A stretch of DNA of 24,635 bases from Bacteroidales bacterium UBA1192 (GCA_002310175.1 DBYG01000008.1:12462-37096), one strand, 5' to 3'; positions 7,749-16,600 are shown, numbered from the stretch's first letter. The notes: generated by a model not told the origin, from the sequence alone. Translations and numbers: made by a program.

Positions 7749-8450
7749 TTAAATATCCAGCCCGGAAGTGAGTTCTGGCAGTATCTCTTCAAAACGTTCG
7801 GGGTCAAGGCAGTCCTCTACCCTGACTTTTCCGGTGCGGGTGCGTCTGAGTGCCGTCAGGTGCGCGCCGCTCTCCAGAGCCTGGCCGATATCTCGTGCCA
7901 ATGCCCTTATGTAGGTTCCCTTGCTGCATACCACCCGGATCCTGATGTCGGGCAGGTTACATTCCATGAGCTCTATCTCGTCAATTACAAGGGTTTTAGG
8001 TTTGAGCTCCACCTCCTTGCCCTTACGGGCCATGAGGTATGCCCTTTTCCCGTCTATCTTGCAGGCCGAGAATGTGGGGGGAACCTGTTCAATGGTTCCT
8101 CTGAACTGTTCCAGACACCGTTCCACCGCTTCACGGGTTATATGAGAGGTGGGGTATATGGCGTCAATGGGTTTCTCCAGGTCAAATGAGGGGGTGGTGG
8201 CACCGAGACGGATATCTGCAATGTATTCCTTTGTCCCGGACTGAAGTTCTTCTATCCGTTTGGTGGCACGTCCTGTACATACTATCAGCACTCCTGTGGC
8301 CAGCGGGTCCAATGTGCCGGCGTGTCCCACTTTGAGTTTCCTGATTCCTGTCTTGCGGCAGATGAGCCAACGGACGCGTCCCACAACATCGAATGAGGTC
8401 CAGCGGTAAGGCTTGTCAAATCCCAGTATCACTCCTTCCTGAAAATCCAT
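7749..8450 (-). CDS. truB: tRNA pseudouridine(55) synthase
   Basis: The 233-residue product carries the TruB catalytic segment VGHAGTLDPLATGVL (41-55), with D48 as the catalytic aspartate. It also has the DKPYRWTSFDVV N-terminal segment and the later CSKGTYIRALARDIG segment that lines the active site. It isomerises uridine 55 in the T-loop of tRNAs. The protein is short compared with proteobacterial TruB because it lacks the long C-terminal PUA extension, which is normal for Bacteroidota. It begins 9 bases after the uppP stop codon, consistent with co-transcription. Confidence 0.97.
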   Translation of the reverse strand: MDFQEGVILGFDKPYRWTSFDVVGRVRWLICRKTGIRKLKVGHAGTLDPLATGVLIVCTGRATKRIEELQSGTKEYIADIRLGATTPSFDLEKPIDAIYPTSHITREAVERCLEQFRGTIEQVPPTFSACKIDGKRAYLMARKGKEVELKPKTLVIDEIELMECNLPDIRIRVVCSKGTYIRALARDIGQALESGAHLTALRRTRTGKVRVEDCLDPERFEEILPELTSGLDI

Positions 8451-8459
8451 GTGCTCCGG

Positions 8460-9281
8460 TCAAAGGAATAAAAGTGTGAGTAATCCGACCACGGCACAGT
8501 AGATGCCGAACCATATCAGTTTACCTTTCCGTACTATGGAAATCATCCATTTGCAGGCGGCGCATCCGGAAAGGAATGCGGCCAGGAATCCCAGTATCAG
8601 CACTCCTGTCCCTGCAGTCTGGTCTGCAGTAGTGGCCGAAGCGGATCCTATCAGGTCCTTCATGTCAAGAAGAGCCTCACCCAATATGGGAGGGATGACC
8701 ATCAGGAATGAGAACTGTGCCAGCCTTTCCTTCCTGTTTCCGAGCATGATGCCGGTGGCGATGGTGGCACCCGAGCGGGATATGCCCGGCAGAACGGCAA
8801 TGGCTTGGGCTATACCGATAATGAAAGCATGGAAACAGGAGATATTCTCCCTCTGCCTGGGCTTGGCGTAATAGGAGAATGTGAGGAGCAAGGCGGTGAC
8901 AAGGAGGCATATTCCCACCACTGTGGTTCCTGAACCGAATATCTCCTCTATCCTATCCTTGAAGAACAGGCCGACGATTCCTACCGGAATCATAGAGATA
9001 ATTATGTTGATGGCATATCGTGTTCCTTCGTTCAGGCTTTCCCAGCTCTTCCATTCCTGCCGGGCGAAAATATCCTTGAAGATCCACACTATTTCTTTCC
9101 AGAGGATAACTATTGTACTGAGTACTGTGGCCACATGAACGAGCACTGTGAAAGCCATGTTCTGTTCCCCGTCGATCCCGAAGAGGGATGAGGCGATGGC
9201 CAGATGCCCGCTACTGCTTATGGGGAGGTATTCGGTAAGTCCCTGCAGTAGTCCCAGCAGTATTGATTCAAACCAGTTCAT
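8460..9281 (-). CDS. uppP: Undecaprenyl-diphosphatase
   Basis: The 273-residue integral membrane protein has both BacA/UppP signature regions: GLTEYLPISSSGH (14-26, with E17 and H26) and LPGISRSGATI (164-174, with R169), plus about eight hydrophobic segments. It dephosphorylates undecaprenyl pyrophosphate at the inner membrane, recycling the lipid carrier for peptidoglycan, O-antigen and capsule synthesis, and can give bacitracin resistance. Its ATG overlaps the DUF3098 stop codon by 4 bases. Lipid-carrier recycling is functionally related to the flippase/LicD cluster downstream, although uppP is a general housekeeping gene. Confidence 0.97.
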   Translation of the reverse strand: MNWFESILLGLLQGLTEYLPISSSGHLAIASSLFGIDGEQNMAFTVLVHVATVLSTIVILWKEIVWIFKDIFARQEWKSWESLNEGTRYAINIIISMIPVGIVGLFFKDRIEEIFGSGTTVVGICLLVTALLLTFSYYAKPRQRENISCFHAFIIGIAQAIAVLPGISRSGATIATGIMLGNRKERLAQFSFLMVIPPILGEALLDMKDLIGSASATTADQTAGTGVLILGFLAAFLSGCAACKWMISIVRKGKLIWFGIYCAVVGLLTLLFL

Positions 9282-9523
9282 ACGTGATCCTCAGTTTTCT
9301 CCTGTTTGGGCTTGTACATGATAGCCGCAATGATGGTAAGGAATCCTATAAGCGTGACTATGGGTGAAACCTTGATACGTCGGACGCTGAAGATGTCCTC
9401 TACGAACTGCTCCTCGGTACTGTTGGCACCGGTCATGAGGAGCAAGCCGATGATGATGACCGCCATTCCCACGGCTACGAGAATGTAGTTGGTCTTGGTA
9501 AACGCGAATTTTTTCTTGTCCAT
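9278..9523 (-). CDS. DUF3098 small membrane protein
   Basis: This 81-residue protein has two hydrophobic segments (about 13-31 and 53-69) separated by a loop containing EDIFSVRRIKVSPIV, and short charged ends. It matches my recollection of the DUF3098 family, a Bacteroidota protein of unknown function usually found between ftsX and uppP, exactly as here. The ftsX stop codon lies 23 bases upstream and the uppP start overlaps its stop by 4 bases. A role with FtsX or in lipid-carrier metabolism is suggested only by position. Confidence 0.88.
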   Translation of the reverse strand: MDKKKFAFTKTNYILVAVGMAVIIIGLLLMTGANSTEEQFVEDIFSVRRIKVSPIVTLIGFLTIIAAIMYKPKQEKTEDHV

Positions 9524-9546
9524 AATATTGTTGTGGTTTTGTTATG

Positions 9547-10419
9547 TCAGATATAATGCAGTTCTCCTGACTTCATTCTCAGGAAACGGTTTACTGATGC
9601 CAGGGCGCAGAGATATGTAATGAGCAGGCCTGTGGCGGTAACGACTAAAGCTACCGTGGTAATGATCCTCTTTTCAAGAAGCACGGATAGCCACGGTTCC
9701 CGGCTGATGCCGAATTTAAGTCCGCCATATATGGCAAGACAAGCGAGTATGGCCGATAAAAGCCCAATCAGAAGGTTGCGTTTCACGAACGGGCGGCGTA
9801 TGAACGACCATCTGGCCCCCACAAGTTTCATGGAGTAAAGGATGAAGCGTTGGGAGTATATGGTCAGTTTTATTGTATTTCTGATCAGTGTCAATGAAAT
9901 CAGAGCGAGTACCAGAGCCAGAACTATGAGGATGATGGCTAACTTGCGGATGTTGTCATTCATGGTGTCGAGCAGTTCCTTCTGCCAGGTCACCTCCTTG
10001 ACTCCACCGGCCGAAGCCAGCTCCCGTGCTATCAGGGTGAGGCTGTCATTGACGGTGTACTCCTCCTTCAGCCTGATATTGAGGGATGCGTAGAATGGAT
10101 TGTACTCCAGGAACATGGATGGATCAGTACCCATCGCTTCGGACATCTCCTTGAGTGCATCTTCCTTAGTTATAGAGGTGAGACTTTCGCAGTAAGGGGA
10201 ATTCTTGATTTTCATGTTCAGGGAGGACAGTTGGGATTCGTTTATATCATCCTTCAGGATTACCTCAACGGTCATTTCCTGCCTGAATTTTCTGGAAATG
10301 TCACGTGCTGTGAGTAGCAGGAGCGTAATCAGTCCTATCAGCGTCAGCACGAGTGAGGTGCTGATGCATGAGGTGATGAATAACAGGTCAATCTTCCTCT
10401 TCTTTTTTTGTCTGGTCAT
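9547..10419 (-). CDS. ftsX: Cell-division protein FtsX-like permease
   Basis: I place the start at the ATG 10417-10419 (MTRQKKKRKIDLLF), giving 290 residues. A longer reading frame upstream would add 55 non-hydrophobic residues lying wholly inside the methyltransferase gene. The protein has the FtsX layout: a basic N-terminus, one membrane segment (about 13-37), an extracytoplasmic domain of about 130 residues (EMTVEVILKDDINESQ onward), then three membrane segments near the C-terminus with the ARWSFIRRPF loop between them. FtsX with the ATPase FtsE controls peptidoglycan hydrolases at the divisome; ftsE is not adjacent here. Its start overlaps the methyltransferase gene by 32 bases, so its translation is probably coupled to that gene. 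Confidence 0.92.
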   Translation of the reverse strand: MTRQKKKRKIDLLFITSCISTSLVLTLIGLITLLLLTARDISRKFRQEMTVEVILKDDINESQLSSLNMKIKNSPYCESLTSITKEDALKEMSEAMGTDPSMFLEYNPFYASLNIRLKEEYTVNDSLTLIARELASAGGVKEVTWQKELLDTMNDNIRKLAIILIVLALVLALISLTLIRNTIKLTIYSQRFILYSMKLVGARWSFIRRPFVKRNLLIGLLSAILACLAIYGGLKFGISREPWLSVLLEKRIITTVALVVTATGLLITYLCALASVNRFLRMKSGELHYI

Positions 10420-11326
10420 ATCTTGGTAGGTTTTTTTTACGGAATACGTAAACGATGGAACTTCCCCGGCCTCTGTGGACAGTTGATTGCATCCATGACC
10501 GGAATCCGAATACCATTCCTTTGAGAAATGCGAGTTTATGATGCATCTGCCTTTCTGAAAGTATGGAGATGTAAAAACTGTCAAACGGCAGTATCTCGTG
10601 GTGCATGAGTGTGAAACTGTGTCGGGAGGCCAGTCTTGTTAATGACATGGCGTCAAAATGCCAGCGGTGTCTCGGCACGTTATATGCCGCCCAGTAGGGA
10701 CCGTAGTGCAACGCATCTGCGGAGCGTATGTTGGGACAGGCAATCAGAAGGATTCCTCCGGGTCTGAGCAGGGAATGGAATGTATCCAGGAGCTTATGGG
10801 GATTTGCAGAGTGTTCGAAAACGTGCCAAAGAGTCACCACGTCGAATGATTCGGGTTTCAGGTTATCTACTTCGGAAACATCAATCATCCTGTGATGGAA
10901 CATCTCAAGCGAGAACAGTCTCTCCTCGTGATAATTTTCGACCGATGTCACTTTCCATCCTTTTTTCTCCATATAGCTGGAGAACCACCCTGTCTTGGCT
11001 CCGTAATTCATAAGACTGCCTTCAGAGCGGTAGGCACACTTTTCAACTATGCGGGCCTTGCGGGGAAGCATGATCTTTCTGACCCTGAAGAAAAGCCTGT
11101 CGGTAAGACCTTCAGGGTCATCGCCCAGCTTGAGCCTGTGTTTGAGCCTGTCATAGCTGGTCATATGTTGCTCATCGGGAGCGTTGTCGGTGAAAACGAG
11201 ACCGCATGATATACAGCGCAACAGCATAAACTGCTCCTTGCTGACGGCGAAGTCAGTGCAATAGGAGTAGAACGTGGTCTCCGGTGATCCGCAGAGAGGA
11301 CAACTGTTGAAAATCTGTTTTTCCAT
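10388..11326 (-). CDS. Class I SAM-dependent methyltransferase with N-terminal zinc ribbon
   Basis: I choose the ATG at 11324-11326 (MEKQIFNSCPLCG), giving 312 residues. The alternative start 16 codons upstream adds an arginine-rich tail and falls very close to the predicted promoter. The N-terminus has a zinc-ribbon pair, CPLC at about 9-12 and CISC at about 38-41. A Rossmann methyltransferase follows: motif I reads NYGAKTG instead of the usual acidic-x-G-x-G-x-G form, then DVVTLWHVFEHSANP and LRPGGILLIACPN as motifs II-III. Proteins of this build often methylate glycans or small metabolites. I cannot tell the substrate. It is the first gene of the ftsX-uppP-truB-queA-folK operon. Confidence 0.85.
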   Translation of the reverse strand: MEKQIFNSCPLCGSPETTFYSYCTDFAVSKEQFMLLRCISCGLVFTDNAPDEQHMTSYDRLKHRLKLGDDPEGLTDRLFFRVRKIMLPRKARIVEKCAYRSEGSLMNYGAKTGWFSSYMEKKGWKVTSVENYHEERLFSLEMFHHRMIDVSEVDNLKPESFDVVTLWHVFEHSANPHKLLDTFHSLLRPGGILLIACPNIRSADALHYGPYWAAYNVPRHRWHFDAMSLTRLASRHSFTLMHHEILPFDSFYISILSERQMHHKLAFLKGMVFGFRSWMQSTVHRGRGSSIVYVFRKKNLPRYDQTKKEEED

Positions 11327-11388
11327 CAACGGTCTTTGGGGCTTGCGTGCAGTGCGTGGGCGCGTACGTACCAAATTTTAGTCGGGCG

Positions 11389-11420
11389 CAAAGATAATAC
11401 CCCGAAATACCCCTTGTCAA
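11389..11420 (-). promoter_or_regulatory. Bacteroidetes-type promoter for the methyltransferase-ftsX-folK operon
   Basis: On the minus strand the sequence has TTG (11418-11420), a 21-base spacer, and TATCTTTG (11389-11396). This matches the TTG / TAnnTTTG consensus of the Bacteroidota primary sigma factor. Transcription would start roughly 60 bases upstream of the methyltransferase ATG at 11326. It lies in the 109-base gap between miaB and this operon. Confidence 0.7.
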
Positions 11421-11435
11421 GTGTTTTAAGGTTTT

Positions 11436-12767
11436 TTAGAACACTTCAGTACCGAAGAGTGTGGCGGAAGTGGCGCCGGTAATCCGGATTGTAAGGAAAT
11501 CTCCCGGACGGTGGGTGCCCTTGTCAAATACCGCCGTGCGATTCTGTTCAGTGCGTCCGAAAAGCTGCTCGCGGGAACGTTTGGAGTATCCTTCAGCAAG
11601 CACTTCATATTCATGACCGATGCATTCACGGTTCCGCTCAAGTGAGAGCTGGTTCTGCAGCTCTATCATCTCGTTCAGCCGGCGGATCTTAATTTCCTCA
11701 GGAACATCGTCCGGCAGATGTTTGCTGGCGTACGTGCCCGGACGCTCAGAATAACGGAACATGAACGAAGCATCAAACCGGCACTCGCGCATCAGGGACA
11801 GGCTCTCCTCGTGATCCGCTTCAGTTTCAGAATGATAACCGGTAAACATATCGGTAGTAAGACCGCAGTCCGGGATTATTCGCCTGATGGCATCGACACG
11901 CTCCAGATACCATTCGCGGGTGTATTTTCTGTTCATCAGCTTGAGTATCCGGGAACTGCCGCTTTGGACAGGCAGGTGTATATGGCGACAGATATTGGGA
12001 ACCTGTGCAATCGCATACAGGGTCTCATCACTCATGTCTTTGGGATGTGAAGTCGTGAACCTTACCCTCATATCAGGGACAGCTTCCGCAACCATACGCA
12101 GCAACTGCGGGAATCCTACCGTCACTCCGTTATCCTCAAACTTGTAGGAGTTTACGTTCTGCCCCAGAAGAGTCACCTCTTTGTAACCTTTTTTCTTAAG
12201 ATCCAGAACTTCATTAAGGATGCTCTGTGGCTCACGGCTGCGTTCACGGCCACGGGTGTAGGGCACTATGCAGTAATGGCAGAAATTGTTGCAGCCGCGC
12301 ATTATCGACACGAATCCGCTTATATGATTGCCGCAAATACGCTCCGGAATAATGTCCTTGTAGGTCTCAGTTGTGGAGAGATCCACATCCATTGCCTTGT
12401 GCCCGGATTCAACCTGCGCCATAAGGTCCGGTAGTGAAAGGTATGCATCCGGACCGCAAACCACATCCACGTGGTGATTCTCCGTAAGATCCTCCCTGGT
12501 ACGTTCCGCCATACAGCCCATTACCCCGATGTACAGGTCCTTTTTCTTCCTTTTCAAAGCATTGAGAGCCTCCAGACGGTTCCATATTTTCTGTTCTGCG
12601 TTCTCGCGTATGGAACAGGTGTTGAGGAATATGGCATCGGCTTCATCAATGCTTTCGGTAGGTTCGTAGCCGGCCATGCGCATAATAGATGCTATAACCT
12701 CGCTATCGGCCACATTCATCTGGCAGCCGTAGGTCTCAATGAACAGTTTCTTGTTGTTCTCTTCCAT
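11436..12767 (-). CDS. miaB: tRNA-2-methylthio-N6-dimethylallyladenosine synthase
   Basis: The 443-residue enzyme has all three MiaB regions. The N-terminal MTTase domain has the cluster cysteines C15 (ETYGCQMN), C51 (NTCSIREN) and C85 (VMGCMAER). The radical SAM core has C159, C163 and C166 in RGCNNFCHYC. The C-terminal TRAM domain covers about 375-440. It adds a methylthio group to i6A37 in tRNAs reading UNN codons, using two iron-sulfur clusters. The N-terminal motif NMNVADSE-like (here CQMNVADSE) and the LPVQSGSSRILKLMNR segment favour MiaB over the related MtaB or RimO. It is divergent from the CoA-transferase gene and appears monocistronic. Confidence 0.96.
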   Translation of the reverse strand: MEENNKKLFIETYGCQMNVADSEVIASIMRMAGYEPTESIDEADAIFLNTCSIRENAEQKIWNRLEALNALKRKKKDLYIGVMGCMAERTREDLTENHHVDVVCGPDAYLSLPDLMAQVESGHKAMDVDLSTTETYKDIIPERICGNHISGFVSIMRGCNNFCHYCIVPYTRGRERSREPQSILNEVLDLKKKGYKEVTLLGQNVNSYKFEDNGVTVGFPQLLRMVAEAVPDMRVRFTTSHPKDMSDETLYAIAQVPNICRHIHLPVQSGSSRILKLMNRKYTREWYLERVDAIRRIIPDCGLTTDMFTGYHSETEADHEESLSLMRECRFDASFMFRYSERPGTYASKHLPDDVPEEIKIRRLNEMIELQNQLSLERNRECIGHEYEVLAEGYSKRSREQLFGRTEQNRTAVFDKGTHRPGDFLTIRITGATSATLFGTEVF

Positions 12768-12789
12768 ATCCCTTTATTGTATGCCGATG

Positions 12790-12797
12790 CAAAAGTA
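12790..12797 (-). promoter_or_regulatory. Probable -7 element of the miaB promoter
   Basis: The minus strand reads TACTTTTG, matching TAnnTTTG, about 23-30 bases upstream of the miaB ATG. I do not see a clear TTG at the expected distance, so only the -7 half is supported. It lies divergent to the CoA-transferase promoter in the same 148-base gap. Confidence 0.5.
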
Positions 12798-12836
12798 CTC
12801 AAAATCCATCATATAGGGAATTCTGAGGCTACGCAC

Positions 12837-12867
12837 TTGTTTTTATTTAAGGTATTGTTTACTTTTG
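12837..12867 (+). promoter_or_regulatory. Bacteroidetes-type promoter for the acetate CoA-transferase gene
   Basis: TTG at 12837-12839, a 20-base spacer and TACTTTTG at 12860-12867 match the Bacteroidota consensus. The -7 element overlaps a TTG codon that opens the reading frame at 12865, which shows that this TTG cannot be the translation start and supports the ATG at 12916. Confidence 0.7.
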
Positions 12868-12915
12868 CGCGGTTTTATGCCAATGGATTCAAAACAGGTA
12901 AATAAACATATAGCA

Positions 12916-14397
12916 ATGGCTTTTAAAAAAATGACTGCTGCTGAGGCAGCACGTTTCGTAAAGAACGGTGACAACGTAGGTCTGAGCGGATTCACCCCCG
13001 CCGGTACCCCAAAGGCCGTCACCCATGAGATAGGTTTAATGGCCCATGAACTTCATGAGCAGGGTCAGGAGTTTCAGATAAGCATATTCACCGGTGCATC
13101 CACCGGCGATTCATGTGACGGCATACTGTCACGTGAACACGCTATCCGTTACCGTGCTCCATATACCACAAACAAGGATTTCCGTACTGCTGTCAACAAC
13201 GGAGAGATAGCTTATAATGACATCAATCTGAGTCAGATGGCACAAGAGATGCGATACGGTTTCTACGGCAAGCTCAATGTGGGCATCATGGAAGCTTTCG
13301 ATGTAACGGAAGATGGTAAAATATGGGTTACAGCAGGTGTGGGTATAGCTCCCACCGTTGCCCGTCTGGCTGACAGGCTCATCATTGAGCTCAATGCGGC
13401 TCATGCCAGGTGCGCCAAGGGTCTGCATGATATATATGAGCCGGCTGATCCCCCTTGCCGTCGTGAGATTCCCGTTTATCAGCCCAGTGACCATATCGGC
13501 AAGGATTACATACAGGTTGATCCCGCCAAGATTATCGGCATTGTCGAGGTTGATATCCCTGATGAAGCACGCGGATTCACCGCTCCCGATGAGACCACCC
13601 TCCAGATAGGTCATAATGTGGCTCAGTTCCTTATTTCTGACCTCAAGCGCGGCATAATCCCTTCAACGTTCCTGCCTCTGCAGAGTGGTGTGGGTAATGT
13701 GGCAAACGCCGTCCTGGGTGCTCTGGGTGAGGATCCTTCGGTTCCCGCATTCCAGATGTACACCGAGGTTATACAGGATTCAGTGATCAACCTGATGCGT
13801 GAGGGGCATTGCAAGTTCGGTTCCAGCTCATCACTGAGCGTAAGCAACGAGACCTTGCAGAGCATATATGACGATATGGACTTCTTCAAGGACAAGCTGG
13901 TGCTTCGTCCAACCGAGATTTCAAACAGCCCCGAGGTGGCCCGCCGCCTGGGTCTTATCGCTATGAACACTGCCCTTGAGGCCGATATCTACGGAAACGT
14001 CAATTCAACCCACGTAAGTGGCGTCAAGATGATGAACGGCGTGGGCGGATCGGCCGATTTCACCCGCAATGCATTCATCTCCATATTCAGCTGCCCCTCT
14101 GTAGCTAAGGGAGGTAAGATAAGCGCCATTGTTCCCATGTGCTCACACGTGGATCACAACGAGCACAGCGTAAAGGTTCTTATCACCGAGCAGGGTATTG
14201 CTGACCTTCGTGGCAAATCGCCTGCCGAGCGGGCAAAATGTATAATTGAGAACTGCGTGCATCCGGATTACAAGCAGCTCATGTGGGATTACCTCAAGAT
14301 AGCACAGAAGGGTCAGACCAGCCATGCCCTCGACAAAGCCTTTGCACTGCACAAGGCTCTGGCCGAGAAGGGTGATATGCACCTGGCTGAATTCTAA
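12916..14397 (+). CDS. Acetyl-CoA hydrolase / succinyl-CoA:acetate CoA-transferase
   Basis: I use the ATG at 12916 (MAFKKMTAAEA), giving 493 residues, because the promoter covers the earlier in-frame codons. The family segments are VGLSGFTPAGTPKAV near the N-terminus, the YTEV segment whose glutamate is the likely CoA-thioester nucleophile, and GVGGSADFTRNA near the C-terminus. Members of this class move CoA between succinyl-CoA and acetate or hydrolyse acetyl-CoA. In Bacteroidota this fits acetate production in fermentation. The gene is alone on its transcript, facing the helicase gene. Hydrolase versus transferase activity cannot be settled from sequence, although the conserved glutamate favours a transferase mechanism. 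Confidence 0.93.
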   Translation: MAFKKMTAAEAARFVKNGDNVGLSGFTPAGTPKAVTHEIGLMAHELHEQGQEFQISIFTGASTGDSCDGILSREHAIRYRAPYTTNKDFRTAVNNGEIAYNDINLSQMAQEMRYGFYGKLNVGIMEAFDVTEDGKIWVTAGVGIAPTVARLADRLIIELNAAHARCAKGLHDIYEPADPPCRREIPVYQPSDHIGKDYIQVDPAKIIGIVEVDIPDEARGFTAPDETTLQIGHNVAQFLISDLKRGIIPSTFLPLQSGVGNVANAVLGALGEDPSVPAFQMYTEVIQDSVINLMREGHCKFGSSSSLSVSNETLQSIYDDMDFFKDKLVLRPTEISNSPEVARRLGLIAMNTALEADIYGNVNSTHVSGVKMMNGVGGSADFTRNAFISIFSCPSVAKGGKISAIVPMCSHVDHNEHSVKVLITEQGIADLRGKSPAERAKCIIENCVHPDYKQLMWDYLKIAQKGQTSHALDKAFALHKALAEKGDMHLAEF

Positions 14398-14416
14398 GGG
14401 ACATAGATGTTGATGA

Positions 14417-14456
14417 GAAATAGTACAATTGGGGCCAGGCCCAATTGTACTATTTC
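14417..14456. terminator. Shared hairpin between convergent genes
   Basis: A perfect 17-base inverted repeat (14417-14433 and 14440-14456) encloses a 6-base loop. It can be extended by one A-T pair on the outside. The plus-strand side is followed by a U-rich stretch (TTGTGTTTTG). The hairpin begins 20 bases after the CoA-transferase stop and its right arm overlaps the helicase stop codon (14450-14452). It probably ends transcription from the left, and may act in both directions, although the minus side lacks a U-tract. Confidence 0.75.
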
Positions 14457-16600
14457 TTGTGTTTTGCAATCAGATCCAGGATCTGCTCGCCGTACTGTTT
14501 CCATTTGGCGGGGCCGAATCCGCTTACTGCCAGGAGTTCCTCTTTGGTTGTTGGGCAGGTATCAGCTATTTCCAGCAGAGTCCGCTGGGTCAGCACCCAG
14601 TACGCGCGGATGTTTTGCTCCAGATATTGCTCTGTCCGCCAGTCTATCAGTGGCTGGATGAGTTCTGGATGCCGGTTGTCGGAATAGATCTCTTCGATGG
14701 TGGGTTTGGGCTTGGTTACTTTTTCCTTTAAGGGCTTGGGCTCCTTGGTTTTTTTGACTGACGTCTTGTGCCTGGATGAAAGCAGTGCGTCATTCCTGAT
14801 ACGGAGATATGACTCTATACTGAATCCGTTTTCAAGTATCTCTTTCATGCTTTCAAGGTGTATTGAGAGTTCCGGCAAGAGCTCTTCCGATGCTTCCGTA
14901 AGGGATTTCTTAACCTCCTTATTATCTATGGAGACTGACAGAACAGGAGCGATATCCGATGCCGCTTCAATTAGAATCGGGAGGAAATATCCGGCTGCTT
15001 TCCCTAACCTTTCCTCAAGAAGCGGCTTGTTGTCTGGACCTATCCGATCCAGTTCCCTTCGGAATGCATCAGCAACTTTCTCAATATCCCTGAACTTTCT
15101 GCGATTCTCTTCTATCCTGGCAGTTTGCTCAGGATATGTATTTTTGAGATGATTATTGAAAATTCCGCCCGCCCAACCGGTAAGCCTCTCAAGTCCGCTG
15201 AATGTAAAACACTCTTTGAGTATGTTCATATAATACTCCGCACGTGACGCCTCCAACTGTCGCTCCATCTCGGATACCGGTAGGAACTGCTCGTGGAATC
15301 CGGAGACATCGCTGTTGTTGAACAGGCAGGATTGGGATATCGGACTGCTCAGGACGATACCTTCAAGGGTCCGGCAACGGGAAAGCGCAACATATACCTG
15401 ACCGAAACTGAAAGCCGATGCAGCATCAATGATTACATTGTCAAATGTCAATCCCTGGCTCTTATGGATTGTTACAGCCCAGGCTGCGCGCAGCGGATAC
15501 TGTGAGAATGTTCCTTCAACTTTAGGCACAATCTCCTTGGTATCTTTATCAATCTCGTACCGGATGTTCTCCCATTTTTCAATAGGAACATTGATTTCAT
15601 CGCCGTTTTCATCGGTCACGGTTATGCCGTCATCATAATCGATGGAGGTTACCGTGGCTATCTTCCCGTTGTAATACCGGCCCTCACGGGAGTCGTTGCG
15701 CAGGAACATCACCTGCGCGCCCTCCTTGAGTTGAAGTACCTTTTCTGCCGGAAGCGTGTTTTCGGGAAAGTTTCCCTCAATCCCGGCGTAGAATGTGTAC
15801 AGTCTGGTTCCCAGAGCTTCCATCTTCTGTTGGTTGATGCTGTCAGCCTGTCGGTTGTGGGTGGTCAGTCGTATCCACCGTCGGCCAGATACCGCTATGC
15901 TGTCATCGGGATTGAACCGGGGATCCAGGCGGCTGTTGAGCATACGGTATGTGGCGTTGTCCATCACTCCGCCACGGATGCTGTTGAGTATATTTAGAAA
16001 AGATGTATCGGATTGCCGGTAAACTGTTTGCAGTTCAATTGTTACGTATTTGAGTTGCTGCATCACCTTGGAGTGGAAAAAGAAGGGTGACTGGTAAACC
16101 TTCTTGAGCCAGGGCTCATCCTGCTCGGTCACTACAGGCGGTAGCTGGTGCGCATCTCCTATCATCAGCAGCTGCACCCCTCCGAATGGCTTGTTGTTAC
16201 GCCTGTATCGTCGCATCACATTATCGACCGCATCCAGCAGATCGGCTCTTACCATTGATACTTCATCAATTATAAGCAGGTCCAGCGTCTTGATGATCTT
16301 GACCTTTTCCTTGCGCAACTGCCGTCTGGCCTCGGGCAACTGATACTCTGTAATCAGTTCCTTGACTTGGGGCAGATAAGGGCACAGTGGGAGCTGGAAA
16401 AACGAATGAATCGTTACGCCGCCCGCATTTATTGCAGCAACGCCGGTAGGAGCAAGCACCACGCAGCGCTTGGGCGTATTCTCAACGATGTACTTAAGGA
16501 ATGTGGTTTTCCCGGTTCCGGCCCTGCCCGTCAGGAACACTGAGATTCCCGTCTGGGAAATGTAACTCTCGGCCAGTTTAAACAAATTATCTTTATTCAT
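14450..16600 (-). CDS. PIF1/RecD-like superfamily 1 DNA helicase with C-terminal HRDC-like domain
   Basis: I choose the ATG at 16598-16600 (MNKDNLFKLAES), giving 716 residues. The reading frame extends 22 codons further but crosses the predicted -7 element. Walker A is GRAGTGKTT (25-33) and Walker B LLIIDEVSM has D112 and E113. The helicase motif GDAHQLPPV follows, and later the UvrD_C_2-type segment WAVTIHKSQGLTFD with QVYVALSRCR. The C-terminal end (about 640-716: WRTEQYLEQN, then AVSGFGPAKWKQYGEQIL) looks like an HRDC/helix-hairpin-helix module for nucleic-acid binding. The protein is a 5'-3' type SF1B helicase by family. A lysine-rich linker (KKTKEPKPLKEKVTKPKP) precedes the C-terminal domain. 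The gene is monocistronic. Confidence 0.92.
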   Translation of the reverse strand: MNKDNLFKLAESYISQTGISVFLTGRAGTGKTTFLKYIVENTPKRCVVLAPTGVAAINAGGVTIHSFFQLPLCPYLPQVKELITEYQLPEARRQLRKEKVKIIKTLDLLIIDEVSMVRADLLDAVDNVMRRYRRNNKPFGGVQLLMIGDAHQLPPVVTEQDEPWLKKVYQSPFFFHSKVMQQLKYVTIELQTVYRQSDTSFLNILNSIRGGVMDNATYRMLNSRLDPRFNPDDSIAVSGRRWIRLTTHNRQADSINQQKMEALGTRLYTFYAGIEGNFPENTLPAEKVLQLKEGAQVMFLRNDSREGRYYNGKIATVTSIDYDDGITVTDENGDEINVPIEKWENIRYEIDKDTKEIVPKVEGTFSQYPLRAAWAVTIHKSQGLTFDNVIIDAASAFSFGQVYVALSRCRTLEGIVLSSPISQSCLFNNSDVSGFHEQFLPVSEMERQLEASRAEYYMNILKECFTFSGLERLTGWAGGIFNNHLKNTYPEQTARIEENRRKFRDIEKVADAFRRELDRIGPDNKPLLEERLGKAAGYFLPILIEAASDIAPVLSVSIDNKEVKKSLTEASEELLPELSIHLESMKEILENGFSIESYLRIRNDALLSSRHKTSVKKTKEPKPLKEKVTKPKPTIEEIYSDNRHPELIQPLIDWRTEQYLEQNIRAYWVLTQRTLLEIADTCPTTKEELLAVSGFGPAKWKQYGEQILDLIAKHKK

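Noticed and set aside
10420..10584. 55-residue N-terminal extension of FtsX
   Set aside because: It lies entirely inside the methyltransferase gene in another frame and resembles no FtsX N-terminus; the basic MTRQKKKRK start is typical.
12865..12915. Apparent N-terminal extension of the CoA-transferase from a TTG codon
   Set aside because: The TTG is part of the TACTTTTG -7 element, so it lies upstream of the expected transcript; the ATG at 12916 matches the usual family N-terminus.
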